Below, in pieces: positions 39,363 through 49,224 of a stretch of 64,000 nucleotides of DNA. This DNA is from Caldilineaceae bacterium (lineage in GTDB: Bacteria > Chloroflexota > Anaerolineae > Caldilineales > Caldilineaceae): contig JAJEDI010000055.1 of NCBI GenBank assembly GCA_022821585.1, positions 124,001 through 188,000 of the forward strand. Reading direction: 5' to 3'. Under the pieces are notes generated by a model. That model was given only the letters and a program-made list of their open reading frames with translations, did no database searches and was not told where the DNA came from. How positions within the stretch are numbered: position 1 is the stretch's first letter; every line of letters starts with the position of its first letter. A program made the translations under genes and the position numbers.

Positions 39363-39424
39363 GGAACTCGCTTTGAGCGCTACTATTCCGGTTCACAGTC
39401 GTTATTGTTCGGTTGTTGCCATCG

Positions 39425-39453
39425 AATATATCTTAACCGGCACAATCTGTCAA
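39425..39453 (-). promoter_or_regulatory. Promoter of the trpE-aroQ operon
   Basis: TTGACA (39453-39448) and TATATT (39430-39425) are separated by exactly 17 nt on the minus strand. The predicted start near 39418 leaves about 55 nt before stem I of the T-box. Confidence 0.75.
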
Positions 39454-39963
39454 TTTTCAGCGTCAGTAGTGTCCCAACTCGCTACGGAGGGCTCGCCGGG
39501 TCGCTTGTATTTCAGCTACGAGCAGATTAAATGCCGCGAATTGGTCTGGACCGGGACCTGGGGAATGCCCGAATGGCCGGGAGAGAAGTAGGGGAAATAG
39601 CTCCTGGAACTTTAGAGCCCCAGGTAAAGCGTCCAAAGAGCGACTTACGAGTGAACACGAGAGAATACAAGTGATCGGTCCGCTGTTGCTCTGTGTGCGA
39701 GCTTGTACTTACCGACAGTACAAACAGGTGAAATGTAGCGCTGCGGAACGGCACGTCAGCCTGCTGGGCTTCCAACCTCCCCACAGAATGCCCCAGTCCG
39801 ACTCCTATACCTGTTGCAAGAAATGGACCAGCGATTCCGGTACCTACTATGAGATGGTGAGAGGAGAGGCGAAACGAAGGTCTGCGGTAAACTTACCCAG
39901 TCGTTCTCCCGCAAATTAGACGGTAAGCTGACGTCATTGAGGGAGTGGCGAAGTTTGTCGCAA
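39454..39963. other. Intergenic, no gene seen
   Basis: About 500 bases upstream of the trp promoter and downstream of the deaminase gene. Short open frames show no family resemblance or ribosome sites. I see no RNA gene or repeat here. Confidence 0.5.
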
Positions 39964-40425
39964 CTAGGAACTCTTGATCCGAGGTTCGGGGGCGGGCATC
40001 TGTACAAGAGAAACGCCCGCCTCCTTCAGGAAGTGGCGGCTGTTCTCGTCCGGGTAGGTACCCACGTAAACAACCCTTTCTATACCGGCATTGATGATCA
40101 TCTTGGCACAGGTGATGCAAGGCTGATGGGTCACATAGATCATGCCTCCCGCGGTGCCCACCCCGTGGAGCGCGGCCTGGATGATGGCATTCTGTTCGGC
40201 ATGGAGCGGGCGCACGCAGTGGCCGTCGATGATCAAGTGGCCGACATCATCGCAGTGGGGCAGACCTGTCGGGGCCCCGTTGTAGCCCGTTGCCAAAATG
40301 CGTCTGTCGCGGACGATTACGGCCCCAACATGGGCACGATCGCAGGTGCTGCGAGCGGCCACGGTGAATGCGATCTGGAGAAAGTACTCATCCCACGATG
40401 GGCGGTCGGCTTGCGAGGAGGTCAT
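39964..40425 (-). CDS. ComEB/dCMP deaminase-family cytidine deaminase
   Basis: This 153-residue zinc deaminase has the HAEQNAI motif (His ligand plus catalytic Glu) and PCITCAKM (two Cys ligands), with the substrate-binding [15 protein letters not shown] characteristic of dCMP deaminases. It converts dCMP to dUMP for thymidylate synthesis, and is called ComEB in Bacillus. No ribosome site is obvious before the ATG. It follows the membrane-protein gene by 33 nt. Confidence 0.92.
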   Translation of the reverse strand: MTSSQADRPSWDEYFLQIAFTVAARSTCDRAHVGAVIVRDRRILATGYNGAPTGLPHCDDVGHLIIDGHCVRPLHAEQNAIIQAALHGVGTAGGMIYVTHQPCITCAKMIINAGIERVVYVGTYPDENSRHFLKEAGVSLVQMPAPEPRIKSS

Positions 40426-40458
40426 ACTCAGAATCGAGCTCTCAGGCCCTTCGCTGCA

Positions 40459-41220
40459 TCAATCCAGACGGCGGGTTTCTCCCATGGGGATCTTCACCTG
40501 TCCGTTTTGGGCCGGATCGGGCTGGCGATTGGGCTGCTCAGGCGACGTCACTTCTTCTTTCTTAGCTTCCCTGTCATGAAGAAGATCCGCCAGGATTCGG
40601 CGCGTATCCTCTTCTGTCGGCGATGCCAGCACGACGGTTTCCAGAACCGTTCGTTCTCTACTGAAGCGGCCGCGCTTGGGAATGAGAATCTCATGTTCAA
40701 TAGCCAGGCAAGTCTGCGTTATTCTTCCGTAACTGACCATGCCATAGCGGACGCTGCGGACAGAATTGGGAAAGAAGAAAACGTACCACATCCCAACGTC
40801 TTTTTCGGGCCACTCCGCCAGCAGAAAGCGCTTCGGCTGTACGAGACAGATTACAGCGTGTTCGCGAGTCGCAAACGTGCGGAAATACCCTTGTAACCAG
40901 GTAAATCGTTCGCTTTTCTCCTCGACCGTGAAGTAGCCACTGGCGTGGATCGGCACGCTGTCCCGAGGGGCTAACGGTTGCGGCGTGACGGAAGGCGTCG
41001 CCAATTCGCGAAACTGTACGTAGTCCCGGCTGCGCCAGTGGCGGCGAAGCCAGATAAAGGAAACGAACAGTACAAGGCATAGACCAGTCGTGAAGAATCG
41101 ACCGGGCACGAACCCCAAACCGCCCATCGCGCAGATGACCAGAAGCAGGCCGTCTATCCAGCGGACGGCCGGTGTTCCGGCAAGCATCATTCGGTCGAGG
41201 TGATATAGCAGACGGGACAC
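40459..41220 (-). CDS. Hypothetical membrane-anchored protein
   Basis: This 253-residue protein has two hydrophobic helices near 22-38 and 42-59, so it is a hairpin in the membrane. A soluble domain of about 150 residues follows, then a polar Glu/Gln/Pro-rich tail. No family is recognised. It lies between ftsH and the deaminase, all on the minus strand, and may share their transcript. Confidence 0.7.
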   Translation of the reverse strand: MSRLLYHLDRMMLAGTPAVRWIDGLLLVICAMGGLGFVPGRFFTTGLCLVLFVSFIWLRRHWRSRDYVQFRELATPSVTPQPLAPRDSVPIHASGYFTVEEKSERFTWLQGYFRTFATREHAVICLVQPKRFLLAEWPEKDVGMWYVFFFPNSVRSVRYGMVSYGRITQTCLAIEHEILIPKRGRFSRERTVLETVVLASPTEEDTRRILADLLHDREAKKEEVTSPEQPNRQPDPAQNGQVKIPMGETRRLD

Positions 41221-41346
41221 GATATAGTCTTTGCCTGCGGTCTAAACGGTTTTGAGGAGCGAACTATGTGAGAAGACCTCGCCCAACTGGACGAGGCCAG
41301 GCAACAGCAGGGTCAAGCTAGTCTGGATTCGATCGAGAAAGCCATA

Positions 41347-43311
41347 TCAGGCTGGTGCGGGCAATGTCCCTCCGCTCAAGTCAAGCCCCTGGTCACGGCT
41401 ATCCTCCTCTTGGGACCGTTCGCTGCCGTCCCTTTCGGAGGTTGGGGTGCCGCTGGTCTGTCTTGTCTCGATGTCGTCAAGCGATTGGAATGGGTCTTCG
41501 CCGCGCATGATGGCCTCGAACTCTGCAGCATGCAAAGTTTCCTGCTCCAGCAGAGCCGCCGCCACAGCGTCAAGGCGGTCCTCGTAGGAGGTCAGGATCT
41601 CGTGACAGCGGCGGTGCGCCTCGTCAACCAGGTTGCGTACCTCTACATCAATCTCCTGTGCAACCTTGTCGCTGTAATTGCGAGTCTCGGCAATACCCCG
41701 CCCCAGAAAAACCATCTCTTCGCGTTCACCGTATTGGACCGGGCCAAGCGTGTCGCTCATGCCCCACTGCGTGATCATCATGCGAGCCATGTTTGTCACG
41801 CGCTCCAGATCGTTGCTGGCCCCGGTAGTGATATCCTCGAAGCGAATCTCCTCCGCGACCCGTCCTCCCAGGAGCGCCGCAAGTTCGTCGCGGAACTTGT
41901 CTCGTGTGCTCAGGTTGGACTCTTCCTCCGGCAAGGGCATCGTATAGCCGCCTGCCATGCCCCTGGGCACGATTGTCACCTTATGTACAGGGTCATGTTT
42001 GGGAAGCACGTGCATAGCCACGGCGTGTCCGGCCTCATGGTAAGCGATGATCTCCTTTTCCTTAGGAGACATAACCCGGCTGCGCCGTTCCGGTCCGGCA
42101 ATGACCCGCTCGATCGCTTCCTGGAATTCAGCCAAGCCGATCGAACGTCGATTGCGGCGGGCAGCCAAGATGGCCGCTTCATTGACCAGGTTCTCGATGT
42201 CGGCGCCGACGAACCCGGGCGTCTGCTTGGCGACGACTTCCAGATCGATGTCCGTAGCCAGCGGCTTGCCCTTCACGTGGACATCCAGGATCTGCCGCCG
42301 ACCCTTTACATCGGGCGAATCCATCATCACCCGGCGGTCGAAGCGACCGGGCCGCAACAGCGCCGGGTCCAGGATATCCGGCCTGTTGGTTGCAGCGATG
42401 ATGATAATGTTTACATCGGTGTCAAATCCATCCATCTCGACCAGGATCTGGTTGAGAGTCTGCTCGCGTTCATCGTGGGAGCCGCCCAGACCGGCGCCGC
42501 GGTGCCGGCCCACAGCGTCAATCTCATCGATGAAAATGATGCAGGGAGAGTTCTTCTTGGCCTGTTCGAACAGGTCGCGCACGCGGCTGGCCCCGACGCC
42601 AACAAACATTTCCACGAATTCGGAGCCGCTTATATTGAAAAAAGGGACACCTGCTTCACCGGAGACCGCCTTCGCCATCAGCGTCTTGCCGGTGCCGGGC
42701 GGCCCGACGAGCAAGACCCCCTTGGGAATTCGGGCGCCAAGAGACGCGAACTTTTGCGGCTCTTTGAGGAATTCAACCACCTCCTCAAGGTCCTGTCTGG
42801 CCTCTTCATTACCTGCCACGTCCCCGAAGTTGACGGTAGGCTTGTCGCCCGTGAACATGCGCGCCTTGCTCTTGCTGAAGCTGAAGGCCTGATTGCCGGC
42901 GCCCTGGGCCTGGCGCAAAATGAAAATGAAAAAGACGGCGATCAGCAGGATGGGCAACAGTGCGAGCAGAATGCTACCGTACACCTCCCACCCGCTGGGG
43001 GCTTCGATCTGCACATTGACTGCCGACAACTGGTCTTCGGTTACGCCCAGGTTTTCGAGCGTCTCGACCAGACCGACACCGGTTTCCTTGCGCGAACCAA
43101 TAAGCTTGCCGCCGGAATAGGCGAAAACTTCGTCACCGTCAACGTGAATTTCCTGCACGTTGCCGCCGCGGACCAGAGACGCGATTTCAGCGATCGAAAC
43201 TGTTGCTGAAATGTTGCTTCCCTGGTTGCTCAGAACAATATAGAGAAACGCGCCGAGAGCTACGACCAGAAGGAAGTAGATCATGCCGTTGCGAACTCGT
43301 TTGGAATCCAT
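41347..43311 (-). CDS. ftsH: ATP-dependent zinc metalloprotease FtsH
   Basis: Membrane AAA+ protease that degrades misfolded and regulatory membrane proteins. From ATG 43311 (AAGAGGAG just upstream) it has 654 residues: N-terminal membrane helix, a periplasmic segment, second helix near 110-130, Walker A GPPGTGKT near 203, [10 protein letters not shown], the second region of homology, and HEAGH near 427 with a further zinc Asp. An extension to 43398 is open but has no ribosome site and is rejected. Confidence 0.95.
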   Translation of the reverse strand: MDSKRVRNGMIYFLLVVALGAFLYIVLSNQGSNISATVSIAEIASLVRGGNVQEIHVDGDEVFAYSGGKLIGSRKETGVGLVETLENLGVTEDQLSAVNVQIEAPSGWEVYGSILLALLPILLIAVFFIFILRQAQGAGNQAFSFSKSKARMFTGDKPTVNFGDVAGNEEARQDLEEVVEFLKEPQKFASLGARIPKGVLLVGPPGTGKTLMAKAVSGEAGVPFFNISGSEFVEMFVGVGASRVRDLFEQAKKNSPCIIFIDEIDAVGRHRGAGLGGSHDEREQTLNQILVEMDGFDTDVNIIIIAATNRPDILDPALLRPGRFDRRVMMDSPDVKGRRQILDVHVKGKPLATDIDLEVVAKQTPGFVGADIENLVNEAAILAARRNRRSIGLAEFQEAIERVIAGPERRSRVMSPKEKEIIAYHEAGHAVAMHVLPKHDPVHKVTIVPRGMAGGYTMPLPEEESNLSTRDKFRDELAALLGGRVAEEIRFEDITTGASNDLERVTNMARMMITQWGMSDTLGPVQYGEREEMVFLGRGIAETRNYSDKVAQEIDVEVRNLVDEAHRRCHEILTSYEDRLDAVAAALLEQETLHAAEFEAIMRGEDPFQSLDDIETRQTSGTPTSERDGSERSQEEDSRDQGLDLSGGTLPAPA

Positions 43312-43542
43312 AGCTCCTCTTAAGATCCGCGAGGTCAGGAGGGTCAGCCAGAGCGACTTTCTCGGCATTTGCGTTCGTCCTGGACCCTCTTTTGCCACGC
43401 GGGAAGTCTAGCATAGGGAAATCACAGCGTCAAATAGTTCGGATACAGGCTATGCCCCCATTTCTTTCGCAAACACGCAACCGAACTCCACATTCATTGT
43501 GCCGCAGCAGTCCCTTACAAGCAGTAAGACTGCATCCACCTT

Positions 43543-44400
43543 TCAGACCGGCCGCAAGGTAAGGAGCGTGATCTCCGGTCGGCAGTTGAAACGGAAGGGG
43601 AGTGGCCAGACTCCCAAACCCCGGTTGGTATAGAGTTGGTAACCTCCAACGATGTAGTGCCCGATGGGGTATTTGGTTGCCAGGTGCGGCAGAAGCGGCG
43701 CACGCGTCGCCAAACCGTTGCCGTCGGGGCGCATGCTAGGCAATCGGACCTGCCCGCCGTGGCTGTGCCCGCTCAGTTGCAGGGCAACCGGCAGTTTCTC
43801 CCTTCTAATGGTGTCAAAGTAATCGGGCTCGTGACAGAGGAGAAGATTCGTGTAGTCGGACGGTGAACCGGCCAATGCAAGATGCGGGCGGGGATGTCCC
43901 GACCAGGCGTCGTCCAGTCCTGCGATCATAAGCCCGGGCGCTGCCTCCATGCTCTGATTGACCAGAAGTGTAACCGGTGTCTCGGCTATGGCGGCTCCCA
44001 CGGCTTCGCGATCGGTCCAGAGATCGTGGTTGCCGTACACCGCATAGGCGGGAGGCTCAAGCATGCGCAAAGGCTCAATCAGACCAGCGGCAAAGCGGGC
44101 CTCGTGCCCTACGTAGTCGCCGGTCAATACGACGATGTCGGGCCGCAATTGGTTGGCACGGGTGACCGCTGCCATCAACTGTTCCACCGCAGTGAAACGG
44201 CTAAGATGAATGTCAGAGAGCTGGGCGATGCGTAAGCCGGACAGTCGTTCGGCCAAACGCGGGAGATGGAACGTCCTTTCCTCGACGTCGACCCATGCCC
44301 TCTCCAGCAGACCTCCGTAGCCGAGGCCGGCAGCGCCAACCAACGTCGCTGAACCGGCCAATTGCAGGAACCTGCGCCGGGTCAACATGAAATCTGACAT
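43543..44400 (-). CDS. Tat-exported metallophosphoesterase (calcineurin-like)
   Basis: This 285-residue protein starts with a twin-arginine signal (RRRFLQLAG at 8-16 followed by a hydrophobic stretch). The metallophosphoesterase motifs follow: LSDIHLSRF, GDYVGHEA, GNHDLW, LCHEPD and GHSHGGQV, which supply the dimetal site. Related YkuE-type enzymes are exported phosphodiesterases. The substrate is not known. Confidence 0.92.
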   Translation of the reverse strand: MSDFMLTRRRFLQLAGSATLVGAAGLGYGGLLERAWVDVEERTFHLPRLAERLSGLRIAQLSDIHLSRFTAVEQLMAAVTRANQLRPDIVVLTGDYVGHEARFAAGLIEPLRMLEPPAYAVYGNHDLWTDREAVGAAIAETPVTLLVNQSMEAAPGLMIAGLDDAWSGHPRPHLALAGSPSDYTNLLLCHEPDYFDTIRREKLPVALQLSGHSHGGQVRLPSMRPDGNGLATRAPLLPHLATKYPIGHYIVGGYQLYTNRGLGVWPLPFRFNCRPEITLLTLRPV

Positions 44401-44519
44401 TTCGTTGGAGCGGCTTCTGGAAGTCTACAGAAGGGCGGACCATGCCTCAGGCTGCACAGACGCGGCTTCTTGCGATGGTAGTGCGGGAACTGTAGCCCGC
44501 GAGCGGAGTTGCTGCCCCA

Positions 44520-45503
44520 CTACTCTAGATCGATCCGGTAGAGCGGCTCGAGACCGGCGGCTACGCGGTCCACATTGTCGGCGGCGCACTGCGCCCGTTT
44601 ACGAGACGTGCCGTCAGTCACTCCGGCCGTATGGGGCGTCGCAATGACATTCGGCAGACTGAAAAAGGGCGAACTGAGGTCCGGGGGCTCCTGGCTATAG
44701 GCATCGATGCCTGCGCCGCCCAGTTTACCGTCGAGCAGTGCCTGCGTCAGAGCTTGTTCATCGATAAGCGCGCCGCGTGCGACGTTTATGATGTAGGCCG
44801 TCGGCTTCATCAGGCCCAACATTCGCGCGTCGATAATATGCTGGGTCTCACTGTTCAAGTGCAAGTGAAGCGATAGGATGTCCGATTCGGCAACCACCTT
44901 TTCGAGGTCGTCGGGCGTACCCACAAACGAGAGGCCGAACTCCTGTCGCTCCGCGTCGCTGACCTCCCGTATGTCGATGGCCGCGATCTTCATCCCGAAT
45001 GGCATCGCGCGGCGTGCCAACTCGATGCCGCTGGCCCCAAAGCCGATGATGCCCAGCTGCAGCCCTTCTAATTCCAGGCCCATCGGTTCGTATAGTTCAC
45101 CCTCATCCAGGAGCGTACGCGCTTCCGGATAGCGGCGGGTCAACATCAGAATGAACATCATCGCGTTCTCGGCCAGCGCTACCGCGCTGAATGCGCCAGG
45201 GCAGTTGGCCACCGGAATGCCCTTTGTTTTCCAGTAATCCAGGTCAAAGTGATCGAAGCCAGTCCCCAGGATCTGCCACAAGCGCGCGTCGGTGGCAGCG
45301 TCTACCATCTCGCGCGTGCCAGCCGAACCGCCATGGTCAATGACCGCGTCCATGCTTTCGAACTGGGGCGCCAACGGTTTGTCGTAATCCAATACATGCA
45401 TGTTGTGGTTGCGGCTGACAGCCTTTGCCACGTCCATTCCCCACGGATTGAACATCGAGACTTTGACCGGATGGGGCAGAAAGAGGACGTTCAATCGCTT
45501 CAT
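44520..45503 (-). CDS. D-2-hydroxyacid dehydrogenase
   Basis: This 327-residue protein has the NAD-binding signature GIIGFGASGIELARRA and the catalytic set of D-isomer-specific dehydrogenases: Arg in NVARGALIDE, a Glu following it, and His in PHTAGVT. It resembles the phosphoglycerate/glyoxylate reductase branch but lacks the ACT domain of SerA. It starts a run of oxidoreductase genes; the role in their pathway is unknown. Confidence 0.9.
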   Translation of the reverse strand: MKRLNVLFLPHPVKVSMFNPWGMDVAKAVSRNHNMHVLDYDKPLAPQFESMDAVIDHGGSAGTREMVDAATDARLWQILGTGFDHFDLDYWKTKGIPVANCPGAFSAVALAENAMMFILMLTRRYPEARTLLDEGELYEPMGLELEGLQLGIIGFGASGIELARRAMPFGMKIAAIDIREVSDAERQEFGLSFVGTPDDLEKVVAESDILSLHLHLNSETQHIIDARMLGLMKPTAYIINVARGALIDEQALTQALLDGKLGGAGIDAYSQEPPDLSSPFFSLPNVIATPHTAGVTDGTSRKRAQCAADNVDRVAAGLEPLYRIDLE

Positions 45504-45572
45504 AATGGGTTCACCTGGCTATGGTGGCAGGCTCTGGCGCCCACCTAGGTTGGATTCTGACTGGTCGGAGTC

Positions 45573-46322
45573 TTAAAGAGTCGTAAAGCCGCCGTCGGCC
45601 ACCAGTATCGAGCCGGTTACGAAAGAGGCCTCGTCGCTGGCCAGAAAAAGTGCAGTTGGGGCGATTTCGCTTGGCGCGGCAAATCGCTTAAGCAAGTTCG
45701 CTTCCCGGTATGGCGCCAGTTTTTCTTCCGGTATCGTCTCTGTCAGCGGCGTGTTCATCGAGCCGGGACAGACGGCATTCACGCGAATATTGTCAACTGC
45801 GTGGTCAACCGCCATAGAGCGCACAAGGCCGATAACGCCATGCTTGCTGGCGTTATACGATGCCTGCAGCCCGTTGCCTACCAGGCCCGACAGCGAGGAT
45901 ATGCAGATGATGTTGCCGCCGCCCTGTTTACGCATCTGTGCAACTGCGTATTTCGAACACAGAAACATGCTCTTAAGGTTCGTGTCAACGACAAAATCCC
46001 ACTCGTCTTCACTGGTGTCGACCACATCCTTGTTTATCTGTACGCCCACGTTGTTGACGAGGACATCGAGCCGGCCGAATGCCTTTACCGCTGAGCGCGT
46101 CAGGCGTTCTGCGTCCTCCGGAAGCCTCACATCCATCTGAACAAGAAGTGCCTCTCCGTCTTGCTCTTTGATACGGTTGACCGTCTCCAGGCCCTTCTCT
46201 GCGTTAATTTCACCAACCACCACGCGGGCGCCTTCGGATGCGAACAGTGTGGCAACTGCCTCTCCCAGGCCCATGCCCGCGCCTGTGATCGCCGCTACCT
46301 TTCCTTGCAGGCGGTTTGCCAT
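45573..46322 (-). CDS. Short-chain dehydrogenase/reductase (a)
   Basis: This 249-residue classical SDR has TGAGMGLG near residue 14, NNVG, catalytic Ser in CISSLSG and YNASK. An SVGDGG-like C-terminus reads VADGGFTTL. It follows another SDR with a 16-nt gap, in one operon. Substrate unknown; the pair probably acts on sequential intermediates of a hydroxylated compound. Confidence 0.9.
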   Translation of the reverse strand: MANRLQGKVAAITGAGMGLGEAVATLFASEGARVVVGEINAEKGLETVNRIKEQDGEALLVQMDVRLPEDAERLTRSAVKAFGRLDVLVNNVGVQINKDVVDTSEDEWDFVVDTNLKSMFLCSKYAVAQMRKQGGGNIICISSLSGLVGNGLQASYNASKHGVIGLVRSMAVDHAVDNIRVNAVCPGSMNTPLTETIPEEKLAPYREANLLKRFAAPSEIAPTALFLASDEASFVTGSILVADGGFTTL

Positions 46323-46338
46323 CTGCCTGTTTCCTTGG

Positions 46339-47136
46339 TCAATACGGCAGTAGTCCGCCGCTGACGTTGTATGTCTGGCCGGTCATATAACTGGCGTCAC
46401 TGGAGGCCAGGAATGCGACCAGGTTGGCGACATCTTCGGGCTGCTGGATACGGCCCAAGGGCACACGCGCCACTGCCTGCGCCTTGACGGAACCAACGGC
46501 CACGCCTTGTTGTGCCGCTGTCTCCCGGTCGATCAGTTCCCACATGGGCGTATCGACGATGCCGGCGCAAACGCAGTTTACAAGGATACCATGGTCGGAA
46601 AGTTCCAGTCCCATCTGCTTGGTAAGGGCAACGACGGCATGTTTGCTGGCAGCATAGGCTCCCAGAGGCATACCTTTGCCCGGAGCGATTTTGCCCGCCC
46701 CGGAAGCGTTGTTGATGATGCGACCACCGTCCCCTTGCTCTATCATTTGACGCGCTGCGGCCTGGGAACAGAGCAGAACACTCTTGGCGTTGACGTTCAT
46801 TAGAGCATCCCATGTCTCTTCATCGGTTTCCAGTAAGGTTGCGATGGCACCGATGCCGGCATTGTTCACGAGGATACGCAGGTCCCCCAGCTCTTCACAT
46901 GTCTGGCGGACCATTCGCTGAACCTCGTCTTTGCGGGTTACATCTACCTGCAGCGACAGAGCCTGTCCACCACGGTCCCGCACTTCGTCGGCGACCTGCG
47001 CGGCCGTCTCACCATCCAGGTCTGCAACCGTCACCAGACAGCCCTCGCGCGCCAAACGCAGGGCTATGGCCCGTCCGATGCCTCGCCCGGCCCCAGTGAC
47101 AATCGCAACCTGACCTTCAAGATTGTAGCGCGGCAT
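46339..47136 (-). CDS. Short-chain dehydrogenase/reductase (b)
   Basis: This 265-residue SDR has TGAGRGIG near residue 15, NNAG, the Ser in NNASGAG and YAASK. An insertion before the active Tyr (GKIAPGKGMPLGAYAASK) and the long region before the last strand resemble acetoin/diacetyl or sorbitol-type SDRs. A strong GGAGGT ribosome site precedes the ATG. Confidence 0.9.
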   Translation of the reverse strand: MPRYNLEGQVAIVTGAGRGIGRAIALRLAREGCLVTVADLDGETAAQVADEVRDRGGQALSLQVDVTRKDEVQRMVRQTCEELGDLRILVNNAGIGAIATLLETDEETWDALMNVNAKSVLLCSQAAARQMIEQGDGGRIINNASGAGKIAPGKGMPLGAYAASKHAVVALTKQMGLELSDHGILVNCVCAGIVDTPMWELIDRETAAQQGVAVGSVKAQAVARVPLGRIQQPEDVANLVAFLASSDASYMTGQTYNVSGGLLPY

Positions 47137-47174
47137 AGGCTACCTCCAGCAGAGTTTCCCTGACTCCATTCGCC

Positions 47175-47648
47175 TCAATGCTCGCCATCTTTTGTCTCGT
47201 AGGGAACCTGCATCAGTTCCAAAATGTAGCCGTCGGGGTCTTCGAAGAAGACCACATGGACAACAGCCCAGCCGAGATCGAAACTGACAGGCTCGGATAC
47301 GAACTTGACCCCTTCCGCTTTCAGTTCCTGGTAAGCCTGTGCCATATCCGGTACGCCAAAACAGATATGGGAGTGGCCCACATCTCCCAGCTTTCCGTCC
47401 GAGACCTTTCCCTGCGGCTGCACGTATTCTTGCAAGTCGAGCAGCATCCCCGGCGATTCCGGCGCCTGCAGACGCACAACCTCCATGATTACGTCATCTT
47501 TTCCCGCCATCTTCGAGATCGTCTCGCCTTCCAGCCGGTGAGTTTCGATCTGTTCCATCCCCAGCAGGTCACGGTAAAACGCCAGTGAGCGTTCCATGTC
47601 GCTCACTGTGACCGAAATATGATCCATCACATTTACTGAGCTGATCAC
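47175..47648 (-). CDS. VOC-superfamily protein (glyoxalase/methylmalonyl-CoA epimerase type) 1
   Basis: This 157-residue protein has two beta-alpha-beta-beta-beta repeats. Metal ligands are visible: His10 in MDHISV, His in GHSHICFG and Glu near the end in YILELM. The start is GTG with GGAGG 9 nt upstream. It is a paralogue of the VOC gene at 49225 (both carry HxLEGE after the first repeat), suggesting shared ancestry and related substrates. Confidence 0.88.
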   Translation of the reverse strand: MISSVNVMDHISVTVSDMERSLAFYRDLLGMEQIETHRLEGETISKMAGKDDVIMEVVRLQAPESPGMLLDLQEYVQPQGKVSDGKLGDVGHSHICFGVPDMAQAYQELKAEGVKFVSEPVSFDLGWAVVHVVFFEDPDGYILELMQVPYETKDGEH

Positions 47649-47666
47649 TGTGCGCTTCCTCCCTGT

Positions 47667-48443
47667 TCAGTGTGGCTCCAGAGCATCCAACTCGCCCAAC
47701 CGTCGAATCCATCGTTGGTGACGGGCGTCGTCAATGGAACGCCAGTACGGACCGTACATAGGGCGGCCTGCCTGCGCGAAAGCCTTGTGGTTCCCTCGCA
47801 TCTGTTCCTGGATGGCTGCCGTCGCCTCTGGCGTGTCCGGATCCTCATAGTAGACAACCACACCTTGCCTCCGGTGACTGTCCCCGCCAAATGCAGCATG
47901 CCAGAGCGCAACATTAAATACTAGGACATCGCCTGGCTGCGATTCGAACGTAAAGGCAGGCACATCGGCCTGGGCAATGTTGTAGGCGGTCTCAGGTTCG
48001 CGGCTGATCTGGCTGTGAAATGGATCGCGGTGGGAGCCGGGTATAACCCGCAAAGCGCCGGAGTCCCCGTCAAGTGGGTCCGGATAGATGCAGAACTTGA
48101 CGGCCATGTAGTCCAGCGACCTTGTATCTGGGTGCCAGAGCGTGTCGCTAACATGGTAGTTCCCGTCCACCGCGATAGCCAGAACATCCTTACCCATCAA
48201 CTGTTCGGCCACGTCGGCAAAACGAGAATCGTGTGCCAACCCGGCGATGAATGGGGACTTCTCCTCCATTAGCGAGGCGTAGTGGCGGCTCTTGCCGTCA
48301 TGCTGGCCGCCCTCAATCCAGGAGTCCAGCCCTGCATTGAACTCACGGCTGTACCGCGCCATCTCCTCCGCAGACAGTAGCTGGCGAAAGATCAGAAATC
48401 CGAAATCGTGGAACAGGTTCAGCTGCTGTTTCGACAGTTTCAT
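47667..48443 (-). CDS. Phytanoyl-CoA dioxygenase-family (Fe(II)/2-oxoglutarate) enzyme 1
   Basis: This 258-residue enzyme of the PhyH family has the iron-binding H-x-D (LWHPDTRS) and the distal His (LWHAAFGG), with an Arg for 2-oxoglutarate at RRQGVVVYY. Family members hydroxylate unactivated carbons or demethylate. It lies directly upstream of a VOC and two SDR genes, all minus strand. This arrangement suggests hydroxylation followed by oxidation and isomerisation, but the substrate is not identifiable. Confidence 0.88.
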   Translation of the reverse strand: MKLSKQQLNLFHDFGFLIFRQLLSAEEMARYSREFNAGLDSWIEGGQHDGKSRHYASLMEEKSPFIAGLAHDSRFADVAEQLMGKDVLAIAVDGNYHVSDTLWHPDTRSLDYMAVKFCIYPDPLDGDSGALRVIPGSHRDPFHSQISREPETAYNIAQADVPAFTFESQPGDVLVFNVALWHAAFGGDSHRRQGVVVYYEDPDTPEATAAIQEQMRGNHKAFAQAGRPMYGPYWRSIDDARHQRWIRRLGELDALEPH

Positions 48444-48644
48444 TTTAGCTCTTTCGGTGGAAGATGGGTGTGTTCGCTCGGCAGAACAGGTGCATGGAAA
48501 ACGAGACGGCGTCGCGCCGGCCAGAAGTGAAAAGAATGCTTCGAAAGACCAAAAATTGCCCCCTGGTGAAAACGGGGACTGGTTGCCTCAGCACGCTGGA
48601 GTATAGCATCCGGATTCGCGCCGCGTCAACCAGTTCCTTTCCTC

Positions 48645-48671
48645 GGATGCATCCCAAAATGGGTGGTGAAC
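48645..48671 (+). repeat. Left arm of an imperfect inverted repeat
   Basis: The stretch GGATGCATCCCAAAATGGG followed by TGGTGAAC resembles, as a reverse complement, the right-hand arm at 49078-49106 (GTTCCCACCCC...GGGATGCACCCC). About 18 of 24 aligned bases agree by eye. It may mark the edge of a small non-autonomous mobile element. Confidence 0.4.
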
Positions 48672-49077
48672 TTTCGTATATCTCTGGAGGCACCCTAGCC
48701 ATGGTCATTTCCTATTCCGGTTTCCGCCAGAATAAGCGCCGTCTCTGACCACTGACTACTAACTACTGCAGTTCTGGGCGGTCGGGCCTATTCGGCCCTC
48801 CCTTGTGCGGGGGCTCCGCCCCCGCAACGCCCCCTCCAACAACATGCCTCGTCGACCGTGTGTCGATATTGGTGACGTGTGCCTGATCGAAGGTGTCTGG
48901 CCAGACCACGTCCCGCCCGTCCCATCAGATCCCCGCGGGTGCCGGCCTTGTGCCTGCCCTCGCACCCTCCCCAACTGACGGACTCCACCGTGCGGCCAGG
49001 CCTGGCGCCTGCACTGCGTCTCGCCCGAAGACGGTAAACAACGCCAGCCACCGCTGGCACTGATTCCCCGCCAGACT

Positions 49078-49106
49078 GTTCCCACCCCAAATCTGGGATG
49101 CACCCC
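49078..49106 (-). repeat. Right arm of an imperfect inverted repeat
   Basis: Counterpart of 48645-48671 in inverted orientation, about 430 bases away. No flanking target duplication is obvious. Confidence 0.4.
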
Positions 49107-49224
49107 TTTCCTCATAATGCCAATTCGACGCTACAGTAATCGAACCTCTGAGCACTCCTGGTTCCAGCTCTGCCCGCCCATTCGCCAAACTCTTCTGCCC
49201 CCCCAAATGCTCGCAAGACCCGTC

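Larger units (their letters stand above)
48444..49224. other. Structured non-coding region, no gene seen
   Basis: No credible gene. Three perfect hairpins are present: GGGCC/GGCCC (48784-48798), GCGGGGGC/GCCCCCGC (48807-48825), GCCAGC/GCTGGC (49043-49058). Imperfect inverted repeats bracket the block (48645-48671 and 49078-49106; both contain GGGATGCA-like cores). None has a T-run. Confidence 0.55.

Noticed and set aside
41410..43209. 599-residue plus-strand open frame
   Set aside because: It lies antisense across ftsH, which has a full domain set. The translation has no family resemblance.
48788..49115. Minus-strand frames in the hairpin-rich block
   Set aside because: Composition is arginine/glycine-rich as expected of translated non-coding GC-rich DNA; no family resemblance.
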